A stretch of DNA of 64,000 bases from Pseudomonadota bacterium (GCA_018816865.1 JAHIUW010000025.1:105643-169642), one strand, 5' to 3'; positions 25,182 through 34,092 are shown, counted from the first letter of the stretch. Numbers and translations: made by a program. The notes: generated by a model not told the origin, from the letters alone.

Positions 25182-26333
25182 ATGAATGTAGCTCAAGCCA
25201 ACCCCACGGAATTCGCCCCGTCCCGCCGCTGTCCCGCCGAGGAAATCCTCAACTGCCGGAGACAACTGAACCTCGCGGGTGCGACGACCATCCTCGACGC
25301 CCTGCCGTCGCAGGTGATGCTCATCAACCACCAGCGCCAGATCGTCTTCGCCAATGTGGCCCTCAAGACGGCGTTGGGACTTGATACGGCGACGTCCCTG
25401 ATGGGCATACGCCCAGGCGAGGCCATGAACTGCGCCTTCGTCAAATTCGCCAAAGGCGGTTGCGGGACTTCGAAATTCTGCAGCGAATGCGGCGCAGTCC
25501 TGGCCATGATCAAGGCTATCGACGGCCTGACTGGCTGCGAGGACTTCCACCTGCTCCAGGAAAAAAACGGCGATATCAGCGGTAAGGATTTACGGGTCAC
25601 GGCCAAACCGCTGACCCTGGCGAAGCAGGAACTGGTGCTATTCACCATCGACGACATCTCCGACCATAATCGACGCCGCTATCTGGAACGCATCTTCTTC
25701 CACGATATCCTCAACACCGCCGGCGGGGCCATGGGCATGGCCGAGGTGCTGTTCGAGGAATCGACCCCCACGGCACGCGAGGACCTCCAGATCCTGATGC
25801 AGGCCATGATCCATCTGGTGGAGGAGATCGAAAGCCAGCGCACCCTGTTGGCCGCCGAAAGCACGGACCTCATCGTGCACCCCGAGCCCGTGGACTGCTT
25901 CAAAATGGTCCAACGACTCACCCGCAAGCTGACCCGGTACCGCGAGGCCAACGACAAACAGCTGGTGGCCGTTGACAAGCTCACGCCCTTCACCATCGAG
26001 ACCGACCCGACACTCCTGGAACGCGTCCTCGGCAACATGATCAAGAACGCCCTGGAGGCCAGCAGCCCGGGGATGACCGTCACCGTCGGCTACAAGACCG
26101 AAGACGACCAGGTCACCTTCTGGGTACACAACCCCACCCATATCCCGGCCCAGACGCAGAAACAGATCTTCCGACCCTCGTTCTCCACCAAGGGGTCCGA
26201 CAGGGGGCTTGGAACCTTCAGCATGCGCCTGCTGACCCAGAATTACCTCGGGGGAATGGTCTCCTTCAGCACCTGCGAAGACACAGGAACGACCTTTTAC
26301 GCCCAAATCCCCCGCACCCCCCCTCCTGCCTGA
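25182..26333 (+). CDS. Histidine kinase with cysteine-rich PAS domain
   Basis: 383 residues, cytoplasmic. The PAS domain (about 35-155) contains four cysteines, C84, C94, C100 and C103 (GGCGTSKFCSECGA), a set that could bind a metal or Fe-S centre or sense redox. The phosphorylated histidine is probably H174 in FFHDILNTAGG. The ATPase domain has N-box NMIKNALEA and a G2 box STKGSDRGLGTFSM. No receiver or output domain is attached; the lone receiver protein at 26843 is a plausible partner. The ribosome binding site is weak. A bidirectional terminator follows. Confidence 0.9.
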   Translation: MNVAQANPTEFAPSRRCPAEEILNCRRQLNLAGATTILDALPSQVMLINHQRQIVFANVALKTALGLDTATSLMGIRPGEAMNCAFVKFAKGGCGTSKFCSECGAVLAMIKAIDGLTGCEDFHLLQEKNGDISGKDLRVTAKPLTLAKQELVLFTIDDISDHNRRRYLERIFFHDILNTAGGAMGMAEVLFEESTPTAREDLQILMQAMIHLVEEIESQRTLLAAESTDLIVHPEPVDCFKMVQRLTRKLTRYREANDKQLVAVDKLTPFTIETDPTLLERVLGNMIKNALEASSPGMTVTVGYKTEDDQVTFWVHNPTHIPAQTQKQIFRPSFSTKGSDRGLGTFSMRLLTQNYLGGMVSFSTCEDTGTTFYAQIPRTPPPA

Positions 26334-26347
26334 CAAAAACGCAAAAC

Positions 26348-26377
26348 AGGCCGACCCCGCCAGGGGTCGACCTATTT
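26348..26377. terminator. Bidirectional terminator between the histidine kinase and ferredoxin genes
   Basis: CGACCCC-GCCA-GGGGTCG core (26352-26369) with a flanking AGG/CCT extension across one mismatch. A TTTT follows on the plus strand shortly after, and TTTTGC on the minus strand. Confidence 0.8.
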
Positions 26378-26399
26378 TCAATCGAAAAATAAGCCAACG

Positions 26400-26657
<258 letters not shown>

Positions 26658-26733
26658 TCATCTGTCGGTGGTCCATCACTTCCGGCTTCCCCCCCCCGTA
26701 CCGTGGCCAACCATCTCAACTCCCTCCCCCCTC

Positions 26734-26762
26734 TTGACACAACGGCGAACCCCGGATAACGG
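26734..26762 (+). promoter_or_regulatory. Promoter of the receiver-domain gene
   Basis: TTGACA (26734-26739), 17-base spacer, TAACGG (26757-26762). The -35 box is perfect and the -10 box weak. Confidence 0.45.
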
Positions 26763-26842
26763 ATGTCAAATCATAGAAATTACCCCGGCTCACGGAGCCT
26801 TCAGCGACTATTAGACAACATGGATCTATCGGAGAACAATTG

Positions 26843-27202
26843 ATGCAAGTCCTGCTGGTCGAGGACGAAATCGTCACCAGAGAAAGCGCACGAATCACCC
26901 TGGAAAGTCTGGGATACACCGTCACCGCCGTGGGCAACGGCGGCGATGCCGTAAGGGCCTTCGAACTCCAACCCTTCGATGTCGTGGTCATGGACATCAA
27001 GATGCCCGGCATGGACGGCATCGAGGCGACCCGCCGCATCAGATCCAGCAACAGCCTCCAGTCCGGTGTGCCCATCATTGCGCTCACAGGCTTCACCCTG
27101 CGCGAACTCCCCGGCATCCACGAGGCAGGCATCAATGCCTTCATCGAGAAACCCTTCGAATTCAGCAAACTGATCAGGACCATCCGCACCCTGGCCGCCT
27201 AG
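26843..27202 (+). CDS. Single-domain response regulator (CheY-like receiver)
   Basis: 119 residues, a receiver domain alone. Acidic pocket VEDE near the N-terminus, phosphoacceptor aspartate in VVVMDIKMPGMDG, threonine in ALTGF and lysine in IEKPFEF are all present. The ATG at 26843 has GGAGAAC upstream; a TTG just before it is less likely. There is no output domain, so it acts through protein contacts. It lies near a histidine kinase gene and directly upstream of a gene with a flagellar sigma-28 promoter, so a role in chemotaxis or motility is possible but not shown. Confidence 0.93.
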   Translation: MQVLLVEDEIVTRESARITLESLGYTVTAVGNGGDAVRAFELQPFDVVVMDIKMPGMDGIEATRRIRSSNSLQSGVPIIALTGFTLRELPGIHEAGINAFIEKPFEFSKLIRTIRTLAA

Positions 27203-27224
27203 GCTTCTTTTTTCGCTTCCCCTC

Positions 27225-27251
27225 TAAAGTATTCTATCGCCCCGCCGATAA
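27225..27251 (+). promoter_or_regulatory. Sigma-28 (FliA) flagellar promoter
   Basis: TAAAGTAT (27225-27232), 11-base spacer, GCCGATAA (27244-27251). The consensus is TAAAGTTT-N11-GCCGATAA, so 15 of 16 box positions match with exact spacing. It drives the small gene at 27304. Confidence 0.85.
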
Positions 27252-27303
27252 GAATACGAAGGCGTGATTCCATACCCGCTGGCCAAGGAGGGGAGAAGCA
27301 CAC

Positions 27304-27531
27304 ATGACCACATTCACGGACATGTCCGCCATCGGCGGCATGAGTTCCGCCAGCACCTTCAGTCTGGCAGCTGACAAAGAAACGTTTGGAGCCCAAGTGG
27401 TCACCAAGACCCTTGACTACATGAACTCGAACCCTTCATCCGGAAGCACAAGTGCTGACTATGACTTCCAGAAAAGCGTCCTGAGCGCGGTGTATACCGG
27501 CACAGGGACGATCCTGGATTCCCAGGGCTGA
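27304..27531 (+). CDS. Small sigma-28-controlled protein, possibly a YjfB-type motility protein
   Basis: 75 residues, rich in Ser, Thr and Ala, with no signal peptide. The core runs MSSASTFSLAADKETFGAQV then a short helix TKTLDYMNSN. This is similar in outline to the small 'putative motility protein' family (YjfB), which has a GxxVxxKxLD-like helix. That match is by eye and tentative. The strong AAGGAGGGG ribosome binding site and the sigma-28 promoter indicate a well-expressed late flagellar-class gene. A symmetric terminator follows 37 bases after the stop. Confidence 0.8.
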   Translation: MTTFTDMSAIGGMSSASTFSLAADKETFGAQVVTKTLDYMNSNPSSGSTSADYDFQKSVLSAVYTGTGTILDSQG

Positions 27532-27567
27532 TCTGGCCAGCCCCGCCCGAGAGTACGCCTTTCACGT

Positions 27568-27604
27568 AAAAGCCCCGCACCGGCTTATCCGGTACGGGGC
27601 TTTT
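27568..27604. terminator. Terminator of the sigma-28 gene
   Basis: AAAAGCCCCG and CGGGGCTTTT flank an inner CACCGG/CCGGTA stem around CTTAT; the symmetric A and T runs make it work in both directions. Confidence 0.93.
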
Positions 27605-27706
27605 CGAAGCGATTCTTTTGACCTTGGCCACACTTTATGCGAAATCAGAACACGCCGCCGTCACCAAGGCGGTATCATTCACATTAAAGCCACATTGGAG
27701 TCCATC

Positions 27707-27964
27707 ATGCAGCGTCTTGCCGTTGTCGGCCTTGGGGCCATCCTGTTCATGCTCACCGCCTGCGGCCCGAACATGGGCTGGGTCAACAAGGACCTCTCCG
27801 CCCAACACCGCAAGATCGCCATCCAGAATTGTGAATGGGAAGCCACCCACAAGGACAACGGTGACGGCACCCACTCGCTGATCGACCCCAGCGGCGAGGA
27901 ATTCGACGCCAGTGTGCAGCAGTGCATGGAGGCCAAGGGTTACACGTGGAAAGAGCTGGACTAG
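27707..27964 (+). CDS. Small lipoprotein
   Basis: 85 residues. The signal sequence ends in lipobox LTAC with the lipidated cysteine at residue 19. The mature part is short and acidic, with two more cysteines (IQNCEWEA and VQQCMEAKGYTW) that could form a disulfide in the periplasm. GGAG lies six bases before the ATG at 27707. No function is known. The end MEAKGYTW is common in small periplasmic lipoproteins of Gram-negative bacteria. Confidence 0.8.
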   Translation: MQRLAVVGLGAILFMLTACGPNMGWVNKDLSAQHRKIAIQNCEWEATHKDNGDGTHSLIDPSGEEFDASVQQCMEAKGYTWKELD

Positions 27965-28009
27965 CAGCCTCTTGAACAGTCCCGGTGGCTGCGTGGCTGA
28001 GCCCGAGGG

Positions 28010-28312
28010 TTACTCTGCGTCGTCCTCGTCGTCGTCCTCGTCGTCGCCGCGCTCGAGCAGCCCCTTGTCGGCCGCGTAGTCCAAAAATTCAGTAATCGCC
28101 TGTTCACCATCGGAGAACAGGTTCAATACCTCGTCCTTGGGACGTCCGGCAACTTTGGACAGCACAAAGTCCTTCAAGCCTAGGGCCGCAGCGATCTTGA
28201 CCAGATCATCATATTGCTCCTCGCTGTGGAACAGCGAGAACAGGCCGCCTTCCAAACGGGGCAGCAGTTCATCCACATCCAATGACTCGAGATCCATGAT
28301 CTCATCCGACAT
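28010..28312 (-). CDS. Uncharacterised 100-residue acidic protein
   Basis: Not recognised. It is helical and acidic, with a core EEQYDDLVKIAAALGLKDFV and a highly acidic tail (GDDEDDDEDDAE). The preferred start at 28312 follows AAGGAGTGCGAA; the frame extends upstream through a glycine-rich stretch encoded by 12-bp repeats that is probably not translated. The acidic tail may serve for binding basic proteins or cations. It is alone on the minus strand between a lipoprotein and a cupin gene. Confidence 0.7.
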   Translation of the reverse strand: MSDEIMDLESLDVDELLPRLEGGLFSLFHSEEQYDDLVKIAAALGLKDFVLSKVAGRPKDEVLNLFSDGEQAITEFLDYAADKGLLERGDDEDDDEDDAE

Positions 28313-28450
28313 TTCGCACTCCTTGGCGACTATAGTTCCGTAGCGGGCTCCAGGACGATCCGGAGATTCCGTCGTCTTCAATAAGCCACCATAACCGTCC
28401 TCGCCCTGAGGCGTCAAAGCCGATTCCACATCGATCCCACCCTGTCCCCC

Positions 28451-28494
28451 GATTCCGCCCACAAATCCGCCCACGATTCCGCCCACGATTCCGC
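28451..28494. repeat. 12-bp tandem repeat, 3.7 copies
   Basis: GATTCCGCCCAC at 28451-28462, a variant starting AAATCC at 28463-28474, an exact copy at 28475-28486 and a partial copy at 28487-28494. It lies between the divergent 28312 and 28564 genes and could hold phased regulatory sites. Confidence 0.85.
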
Positions 28495-28563
28495 AAGATC
28501 AGACAAGACCCCGACCCTGGCTACGGGCATCCTCCTCGAAACATTCCTCAGGAGGAACCAGCC

Positions 28564-28947
28564 ATGAACAACGCCATCCCCTTTGACAACGCCTGCGTGG
28601 CGACAGACGGAACCGAGCGCGCCATCTGCGAGCTTGCCTGGAACCCCCACCCCGTGTTTTCCGGGGTGCGCATCAAGGACCTGATCACCGGGGCCGACAC
28701 CGGCGGCAGCCTGTCCTGCCATCTGGTGCACGTGGCTCCGGGCTGCTGCCTGGAGGACCACACCCACCCCACCCAGACGGAACTGCATCAGGTCGCGGAC
28801 GGTGACGGCATCTGCATGATCCAGGACAGAAAGGTTGCTTACCAGCCCGGGAAAATGGCAATCATTCCTCAGGGCGAACGCCACAGCGTCAGGGCCGGGA
28901 AACTCGGCCTGACCCTGGTGGCGACGTTCAGCCCCCCGCTGAAATGA
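28564..28947 (+). CDS. Cupin-domain protein
   Basis: 127 residues, a single cupin barrel. Metal-type residues are visible in EDHTHPTQTELHQVADG (two His, a Glu and a further His) and PQGERHSVRAG. AGGAGGAACCAGCC precedes the ATG. The next gene, an AraC-family regulator, starts 23 bases downstream, so the cupin is probably operonic with, and perhaps controlled by, that regulator. The enzyme reaction is unknown; small cupins of this type are often isomerases, dioxygenases or ligand sensors. Confidence 0.88.
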   Translation: MNNAIPFDNACVATDGTERAICELAWNPHPVFSGVRIKDLITGADTGGSLSCHLVHVAPGCCLEDHTHPTQTELHQVADGDGICMIQDRKVAYQPGKMAIIPQGERHSVRAGKLGLTLVATFSPPLK

Positions 28948-28970
28948 GCCCCGCCTGAACACGGAGGACC

Positions 28971-29789
28971 ATGTCCCAGGACAGTGTGCGCATCATCCCC
29001 GTCCCGGACCAGGAGGCCACGGCCGTCCGGGGCAGCCAGTTGCGCGGCCCTTTTCCCCGCCATGCCCATCGCTCGCTGGTGCTGGGCATGGTGGATTCTG
29101 GTGTGCGCCGCATCCACATGCCCCAGGGCATCTCTGACGTACAGCCAGGCGAGTTGTTCATCATCCCCCCCCAGCGCGGCCATCGCTGCTCCAGCCAAGG
29201 CAACCAGCCCCATTGCTACCGGGTCTTGTGCCTGCCCCCGGACATCGCCCCGGTGCTGGAGCACCTGCCGTCGCCACGGGTCGTCGCCCCAGATGCTCCG
29301 CAACTGTTCGAGCGTTTTTTCCAACTCCTGCCCCCGACGCCCACTTCCCTGCCCGAACGTGAACAGCTCGTCAGCGAATTGCTGCTCGGCATCGTCGCCC
29401 GTTGCCCCGGCAGCCAGCCCCCGCAACCGTGCCCCCAGCCCCATCCGGGGGTCCAGCGCGCCATGCATGCCATTGCCCAGGCCCCCTGGACGGAGCACTC
29501 CCTGGATGAACTGGCGGCCATGGCCTGTCTCAGCAAATTCCATTTCCAGCGGCTGTTCGTGGACCAGGCGGGCCTGTCCCCGGCAGACTATCAGCTCCAA
29601 TGCCGGATCAGCCGCGCCCTGGACATGATCGCCTCGGGAATGCCCCTGGCCGAGGCCGGGCTGGCCTGCGGCTTCGCCGACCAAAGCCATTTCACCCGGG
29701 CCTTTCGGCGCGCCGTGGGCGTCCCGCCCGGACGTTTTCTGCGCCACAATCCGCCCCCAAGCACCTCCAAGGACACTTCCAAGGGATGA
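28971..29789 (+). CDS. AraC-family transcriptional regulator
   Basis: 272 residues. The N-terminal 150 residues form a cupin-like ligand-binding domain (FPRHAHRSLVLGMVDSGVRR). The last 100 carry two helix-turn-helix motifs (SLDELAAMACLSKFHFQRLF and PLAEAGLACGFADQSHFTRA) ending in the family's VGVPPGRFLRHN. GGAGGACC precedes the ATG. It follows a cupin gene closely. The ligand and targets are unknown. Confidence 0.93.
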   Translation: MSQDSVRIIPVPDQEATAVRGSQLRGPFPRHAHRSLVLGMVDSGVRRIHMPQGISDVQPGELFIIPPQRGHRCSSQGNQPHCYRVLCLPPDIAPVLEHLPSPRVVAPDAPQLFERFFQLLPPTPTSLPEREQLVSELLLGIVARCPGSQPPQPCPQPHPGVQRAMHAIAQAPWTEHSLDELAAMACLSKFHFQRLFVDQAGLSPADYQLQCRISRALDMIASGMPLAEAGLACGFADQSHFTRAFRRAVGVPPGRFLRHNPPPSTSKDTSKG

Positions 29790-29882
29790 CAAACAGTCCC
29801 GGATGCATATACTGCTCGGTACGCCCGGGGCGGGCCGTGTGCCACGGCCATCCCCGCAGACCATCAAGGAGGCACCCCCATC

Positions 29883-31709
29883 GTGACCGAGAACCGACCC
29901 AGCAACGCGCTCATCCATGAGAAGAGTCCCTATCTGCAGCAGCACGCCCACAATCCCGTGGCCTGGATGCCCTGGGGCCCCGAGGCCTTTGAACTCGCCA
30001 AGCGCGAGGACAAGCCCGTCCTGCTGTCAATCGGTTATTCCACCTGCCACTGGTGCCACGTCATGGAGCGCGAATCCTTCGAGGATCAGGAAATCGCCGC
30101 CGCCCTGAACGAGACCTTTGTCTGCATCAAGGTCGACCGCGAGGAACGTCCCGACGTGGACGCCGTGTACATGACCGCCTGCCAGATGATCACCGGCCGC
30201 GGGGGCTGGCCCCTGACCGCCCTGCTGACCCCAGACGGCCTGCCCTTTTTGGCGGGAACCTACCTGCCGCCCCGCAACCGTTTCGGCACCACCGGTCTCC
30301 TGGAACTGACCCGCGCCATCGCCGGGCATTGGACCGGGGACCGGACCAAGCTCCTGGAGAACTCGGATCAGATGCGCCAGCATTTGAAAGAATTCTACGC
30401 AGCCAGCGCCAGGGGCGGCGTCCCGTTGGATGCCAGCATCTCCGCCCAGGCCGAACAGGAACTCCGCGCACGCTACGACGTCCGCCTCGGCGGGTTCGGC
30501 GAAGCCCCCAAATTCCCCACACCCTTCAACCTGACCTTTCTGCTGGGGCGTTATGCCGCAAGCGGCGACAAGGGCCTGTTGGAGATGGTGCGCCACACCC
30601 TGACCCGGATGCGCCTGGGCGGCCTGTTCGATCACGTGGGCTTCGGCTTCCATCGCTACTCCACGGACGAACGCTGGCTGGTGCCCCACTTCGAGAAGAT
30701 GCTCTACGATCAGGCCGGGATCGCCACGGCCTGCCTCAAGGGTCACCATGCCTCGGGTGACGCGCTCCTGGCGCGCACGGCCCGGGAGGTCTTTGACTAT
30801 GTGTTGCGTGACCTCGCACACCCCCAAGGCGGTTTTTTCGCGGCCGAGGACGCGGACAGCGAAGGCGAAGAAGGCCTGTTCTACCTCTGGAAGGCCCAGG
30901 AATTCATCGACGTGCTCGGCATGGACGATGCGGGGCCGCTGTCCACCCTGTTCCAGGTGGAGACCCATGGCAACTTCCGGGACGAATCCAGCAAACAGTC
31001 CACGACCCGGAACATCCTGCACCTGCGCAACCCCCTGGAGGGGGCAGACGCCCTACGCTGGGAACGGGCCCGCAGCAAACTATTCCAAGCCCGCGAGCAG
31101 CGCGTGCGCCCCCAGCGCGACGAGAAGATCCTGGCCGACTGGAACGGCCAGATGATCGCCGCCCTGGCCCTGGGCTCGCCCCTTCTTGAGGACCCCGCCT
31201 ACGCCGCCGCTGCGGCCCGGGCCGCCGACTTCGTACTGGACCGGCTGCGCGACAAGGACGGCAATCTGCTGCACCGCTGGGTGGACGGCGAGGCCGCTGC
31301 CCCTGGCACGGCCGAGGACCACGCCTTCATGATCCACGGATTGATCGAACTGCACCGGTCCGGCGGCGACCCCCTGCGCCTGACTCAGGCCCTGGAACTG
31401 CAAGCGGCCATGGACGCCAAACTTCTGGACCGCGAGGGCGGAGGCTACTTCCTGTCGCAGCCCGACGCACTGCTGCCCGCACGGCCCAAGGAACTGCACG
31501 ACGGCCCCTCGCCCTCTGCCAACTCCCAGGCCCTGCACAACCTGCTGGACCTGGCAGAGCTGACCGCAGACCAAACCTGGCTGCAACAGGCACGGACCCT
31601 GGCCGACGCCTTTGCAGACAACGTCCGGGTCCAGCCCGGGGCCTACACCCATTTCCTGGCCGGTGTGGACAGACTGCTCATGGCGGGACCGCCCGCGGCC
31701 AAGAGCTGA
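29883..31709 (+). CDS. YyaL/DUF255 thioredoxin-fold and (alpha/alpha)6-barrel protein
   Basis: 608 residues, matching the highly conserved YyaL family (human SPATA20). The N-terminal thioredoxin fold has a CHWC active-site-like pair at C55 and C58 ([15 protein letters not shown]). It continues with the family block [18 protein letters not shown] and a long helical glycosidase-like barrel including [20 protein letters not shown] and [10 protein letters not shown]. The start is GTG, with AAGGAGG upstream. The precise reaction is not established for the family. It is monocistronic, upstream of the ilv leader region. Confidence 0.92.
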   Translation: MTENRPSNALIHEKSPYLQQHAHNPVAWMPWGPEAFELAKREDKPVLLSIGYSTCHWCHVMERESFEDQEIAAALNETFVCIKVDREERPDVDAVYMTACQMITGRGGWPLTALLTPDGLPFLAGTYLPPRNRFGTTGLLELTRAIAGHWTGDRTKLLENSDQMRQHLKEFYAASARGGVPLDASISAQAEQELRARYDVRLGGFGEAPKFPTPFNLTFLLGRYAASGDKGLLEMVRHTLTRMRLGGLFDHVGFGFHRYSTDERWLVPHFEKMLYDQAGIATACLKGHHASGDALLARTAREVFDYVLRDLAHPQGGFFAAEDADSEGEEGLFYLWKAQEFIDVLGMDDAGPLSTLFQVETHGNFRDESSKQSTTRNILHLRNPLEGADALRWERARSKLFQAREQRVRPQRDEKILADWNGQMIAALALGSPLLEDPAYAAAAARAADFVLDRLRDKDGNLLHRWVDGEAAAPGTAEDHAFMIHGLIELHRSGGDPLRLTQALELQAAMDAKLLDREGGGYFLSQPDALLPARPKELHDGPSPSANSQALHNLLDLAELTADQTWLQQARTLADAFADNVRVQPGAYTHFLAGVDRLLMAGPPAAKS

Positions 31710-31755
31710 GGACCGGACCCTGCAACAACCTTAAGAATCCCGATGCAAAAGGTGC

Positions 31756-31784
31756 TTGACGCCCCTCCCGACTGGAGGTAGCAC
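31756..31784 (+). promoter_or_regulatory. Candidate promoter of the ilv leader transcript
   Basis: TTGACG (31756-31761), 17-base spacer, TAGCAC (31779-31784). The -35 box is good and the -10 box weak. It would start transcription 30 bases before the leader start codon. Confidence 0.4.
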
Positions 31785-31822
31785 TAGTTCTTGCCTGACT
31801 AATCGATTGTATGGAGATCCCG

Positions 31823-31918
31823 ATGCACCGCACGACCACCACCTCCCTATCTGCCGCCATCCTGGGCGTAGTAGGCGTCGTAGTAGTCGTACGCGTCGTA
31901 AGTGACGTTGCGTTGTAG
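31823..31918 (+). CDS. Valine-rich leader peptide controlling ilvBN
   Basis: 31 codons ending in TAG. Ten of 31 residues are valine, including VVGVVVVVRVV at residues 16-26, with one Ile, three Leu and four consecutive Thr at 4-7. GGAG lies six bases before the ATG at 31823. It closely resembles the IvbL leader of the enteric ilvBN operon (VVVVRVVVVV core). A strong terminator follows 32 bases after the stop and ilvB starts 60 bases beyond that. Ribosome stalling at the valine codons when Val-tRNA is scarce should prevent terminator folding. The peptide probably has no other function. Confidence 0.9.
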   Translation: MHRTTTTSLSAAILGVVGVVVVVRVVSDVAL

Positions 31919-31950
31919 CGGGCAAATCCTGGAATAAGACAGATTGACCA

Positions 31951-31979
31951 CCCCCGCCGGCGCAACCGGCGGGGGTTTT
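31951..31979 (+). terminator. Transcription attenuator before ilvB
   Basis: Perfect 10-bp stem CCCCCGCCGG/CCGGCGGGGG with CGCAA loop and TTTT. GTTGCG at 31907-31912, in the last leader codons, can pair with CGCAAC at 31961-31966, and GCGGG at 31918-31922 with CCCGC, a plausible antiterminator. Confidence 0.9.
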
Positions 31980-32039
31980 CGCTTTCCAGGGCAGACCTCC
32001 ACCGGTGAACCCCCAGCGGACAACCACGGAGGCAGGACC

Positions 32040-33725
32040 ATGGAACGAATGAACGGCGCACAGGCCACCGTCCGGCTCTTGGAACGCCAGGGCATCGGCA
32101 TCATCCCCGGGATTCCCGGCGGCGCAAACCTTCCCCTGTACGACGCCCTTTCCCGCAGCACACAGATTCGCCACGTGCTGGCACGGCACGAGCAAGGCGC
32201 AGGCTTCATGGCCCAGGGCATGGCCCGGGTCAGTGGCACCCCCCAAGTCTTCATGGCCACCTCGGGACCGGGAGCCACCAACACCCTGACCGCCCTGGCC
32301 GACGCCAAGCTCGACTCGGTGCCCATCATCTGTATCACCGGGCAGGTGCCGCGCTCCATGATCGGCAGCGATGCCTTTCAGGAGGTGGACATCTACGGCA
32401 TGAGCATCCCCGCCACCAAACACAATTTCCTGGTGCGCTCGGCCGAGGAGATGCTCTCGGTCATTCCCGAAGCCTTTCGCATCGCCTCCTCGGGCAGGCC
32501 CGGCCCGGTGCTCATCGACATCCCCAAGGACGTGCAGACCGCGATCATCGACATCGACCGCTGGCCCGAGCCCGGCAGGCCCGACCCCAGGCCCAGCTTC
32601 AGCTGGAGCGACATCGAACAGGCCGCAAAGATGATCAACGAGGCCAAACGCCCGTTCCTGTACATCGGCGGCGGCGTGATCCAGTCCGGTGCGTCCGACT
32701 TGGCCCGAGCCCTGGCCGAAAAGACCTCCATCCCCGTGGCCACGACACTGATGGGCCTGGGCGCATTGGCCTCGGATCACCCGCTGTGCCTGGGCATGCT
32801 GGGCATGCACGCCGCGCCCTACACCAACCTGCTGCTGGAGGAGAGCGACCTGCTCATCGCGCTGGGCGTGCGCTTTGACGACCGGGCCACGGGCAGGGTC
32901 GACCAGTTCTGTCCGGGCGCACAGATCCTGCATGTGGACATTGATCCCGGTGAGCTGGACAAGATCAAGACCCCGCGCCTGGGCATCACCGCCGACGCCG
33001 GGCAGGTGCTGGAATCCCTGCTGCCCATGGTGGAGAAGCGCCCCCGTTGCATCTGGTCCGAGCGGGTCAGCCGCCTGCGGCACAGCCATGCCCTGGACCT
33101 GCCCCGGGCCACGGATCCCATGAGCCCCTACGGCATCATCCTGGCCGTGTCGCAACTCATGGCCGACAACGACATCATCACCACCGACGTGGGCCAGCAC
33201 CAGATGCGCACGGCCCAGGCCTACCCCTTCCGCCGCCCCGGACGCTGGCTGACTTCCGGCGGGCTGGGCACCATGGGCTTCGGCCTGCCCGCGGCCATCG
33301 GCGCGGCCTTGGCCGAACCAGATCGCACGGTGGTCTGCTTCACGGGCGACGGCAGCCTGATGATGAACATCCAGGAACTGGCCACCGCAGCCGAACACGG
33401 GGTCAACGTCAAGATCGTGCTGACCAACAATAACGCCCTGGGCCTGGTGCAGCAGCAGCAACAGCTGTTCTATGGCAACCGGCTGTTCGCCTCGGACTAC
33501 AATCACTGCCCGGATTTCCCAGCCATCGCCCGCGGCTTCGGATTGCCCGCCGTGGATCTGGACGGCCATCCCGACCCCAGAGGGGAGCTGACGCGCATCT
33601 TTTCCGAATACGGCCCCTGTCTGATCCACCTGCCCGTGAGCGCCTCGGACGGGGTCTATCCCATCGTGCCTCCGGGCGCCGCCAACCGTGAAATGATCGG
33701 AGGTGCCGAACATGCCTGCGCCTAA
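32040..33725 (+). CDS. ilvB: Acetolactate synthase large subunit
   Basis: 561-residue thiamine-diphosphate enzyme condensing two pyruvate (to valine/leucine) or pyruvate and 2-oxobutyrate (to isoleucine). Seen: the ThDP glutamate region (GVRHVLARHEQGAGFMAQG-type segment, here RHVLARHEQGAGFMA), GVRFDDRATGRVDQF with the FAD site, and the Mg/ThDP motif GDGSLMMNIQELATAAEH followed by NNNALGLVQQQQ. GGAGG precedes the ATG at 32040. Expression should be governed by the valine-rich leader upstream. The small subunit overlaps its 3' end. Confidence 0.96.
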   Translation: MERMNGAQATVRLLERQGIGIIPGIPGGANLPLYDALSRSTQIRHVLARHEQGAGFMAQGMARVSGTPQVFMATSGPGATNTLTALADAKLDSVPIICITGQVPRSMIGSDAFQEVDIYGMSIPATKHNFLVRSAEEMLSVIPEAFRIASSGRPGPVLIDIPKDVQTAIIDIDRWPEPGRPDPRPSFSWSDIEQAAKMINEAKRPFLYIGGGVIQSGASDLARALAEKTSIPVATTLMGLGALASDHPLCLGMLGMHAAPYTNLLLEESDLLIALGVRFDDRATGRVDQFCPGAQILHVDIDPGELDKIKTPRLGITADAGQVLESLLPMVEKRPRCIWSERVSRLRHSHALDLPRATDPMSPYGIILAVSQLMADNDIITTDVGQHQMRTAQAYPFRRPGRWLTSGGLGTMGFGLPAAIGAALAEPDRTVVCFTGDGSLMMNIQELATAAEHGVNVKIVLTNNNALGLVQQQQQLFYGNRLFASDYNHCPDFPAIARGFGLPAVDLDGHPDPRGELTRIFSEYGPCLIHLPVSASDGVYPIVPPGAANREMIGGAEHACA

Positions 33726-34011
33726 CGCCACAACGCCCAAGACCGTCTTGGAACTGCTCGTGAACAACCACCCCGGGGTTATGAGCCACGTCTGCGGGCT
33801 GTTCTCGCGCCGGGCCTACAATATGGAAGGCATCGCCTGCCTGCCCGAATCGGACGGCGACACCAGCCGCATCTGGCTGCTGGTGGAGGACAGCGACCGC
33901 CTGGACCAGATGGTGACCCAGGTCAGCAAGCTCCAGGACGTGCACCGGGTGGACCGCCACCCCGGAGACCACGAGGTCTTCGCTCAACTGCGCAAGATTA
34001 TGGCCAACTAG
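33712..34011 (+). CDS. ilvN: Acetolactate synthase small (regulatory) subunit
   Basis: 99 residues, consisting essentially of one ACT domain (LLVNNHPGVMSHVCGLFSRR, then GDTSRIWLLVEDSD), which binds valine for feedback inhibition and activates IlvB. The short form matches enteric IlvN, not the longer IlvH. The ATG at 33712 follows GGAGGT and overlaps ilvB by 14 bases. A short IlvN with an IvbL-like leader is the same arrangement as enteric ilvBN, which suggests the whole control unit is conserved or was exchanged together. Confidence 0.95.
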   Translation: MPAPNATTPKTVLELLVNNHPGVMSHVCGLFSRRAYNMEGIACLPESDGDTSRIWLLVEDSDRLDQMVTQVSKLQDVHRVDRHPGDHEVFAQLRKIMAN

Positions 34012-34092
34012 GGAAACCGCCTTCGGCCTGAATCCATAGTCAGCCCCTCCCTGGTTGGAGAAGGACAATCCGCCAGCATCTGGGTGTTTGAG

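Noticed and set aside
28313..28486. Glycine-rich N-terminal extension of the 28010 gene
   Set aside because: It is encoded by 12-bp tandem repeats, and an internal ATG has a good ribosome binding site.
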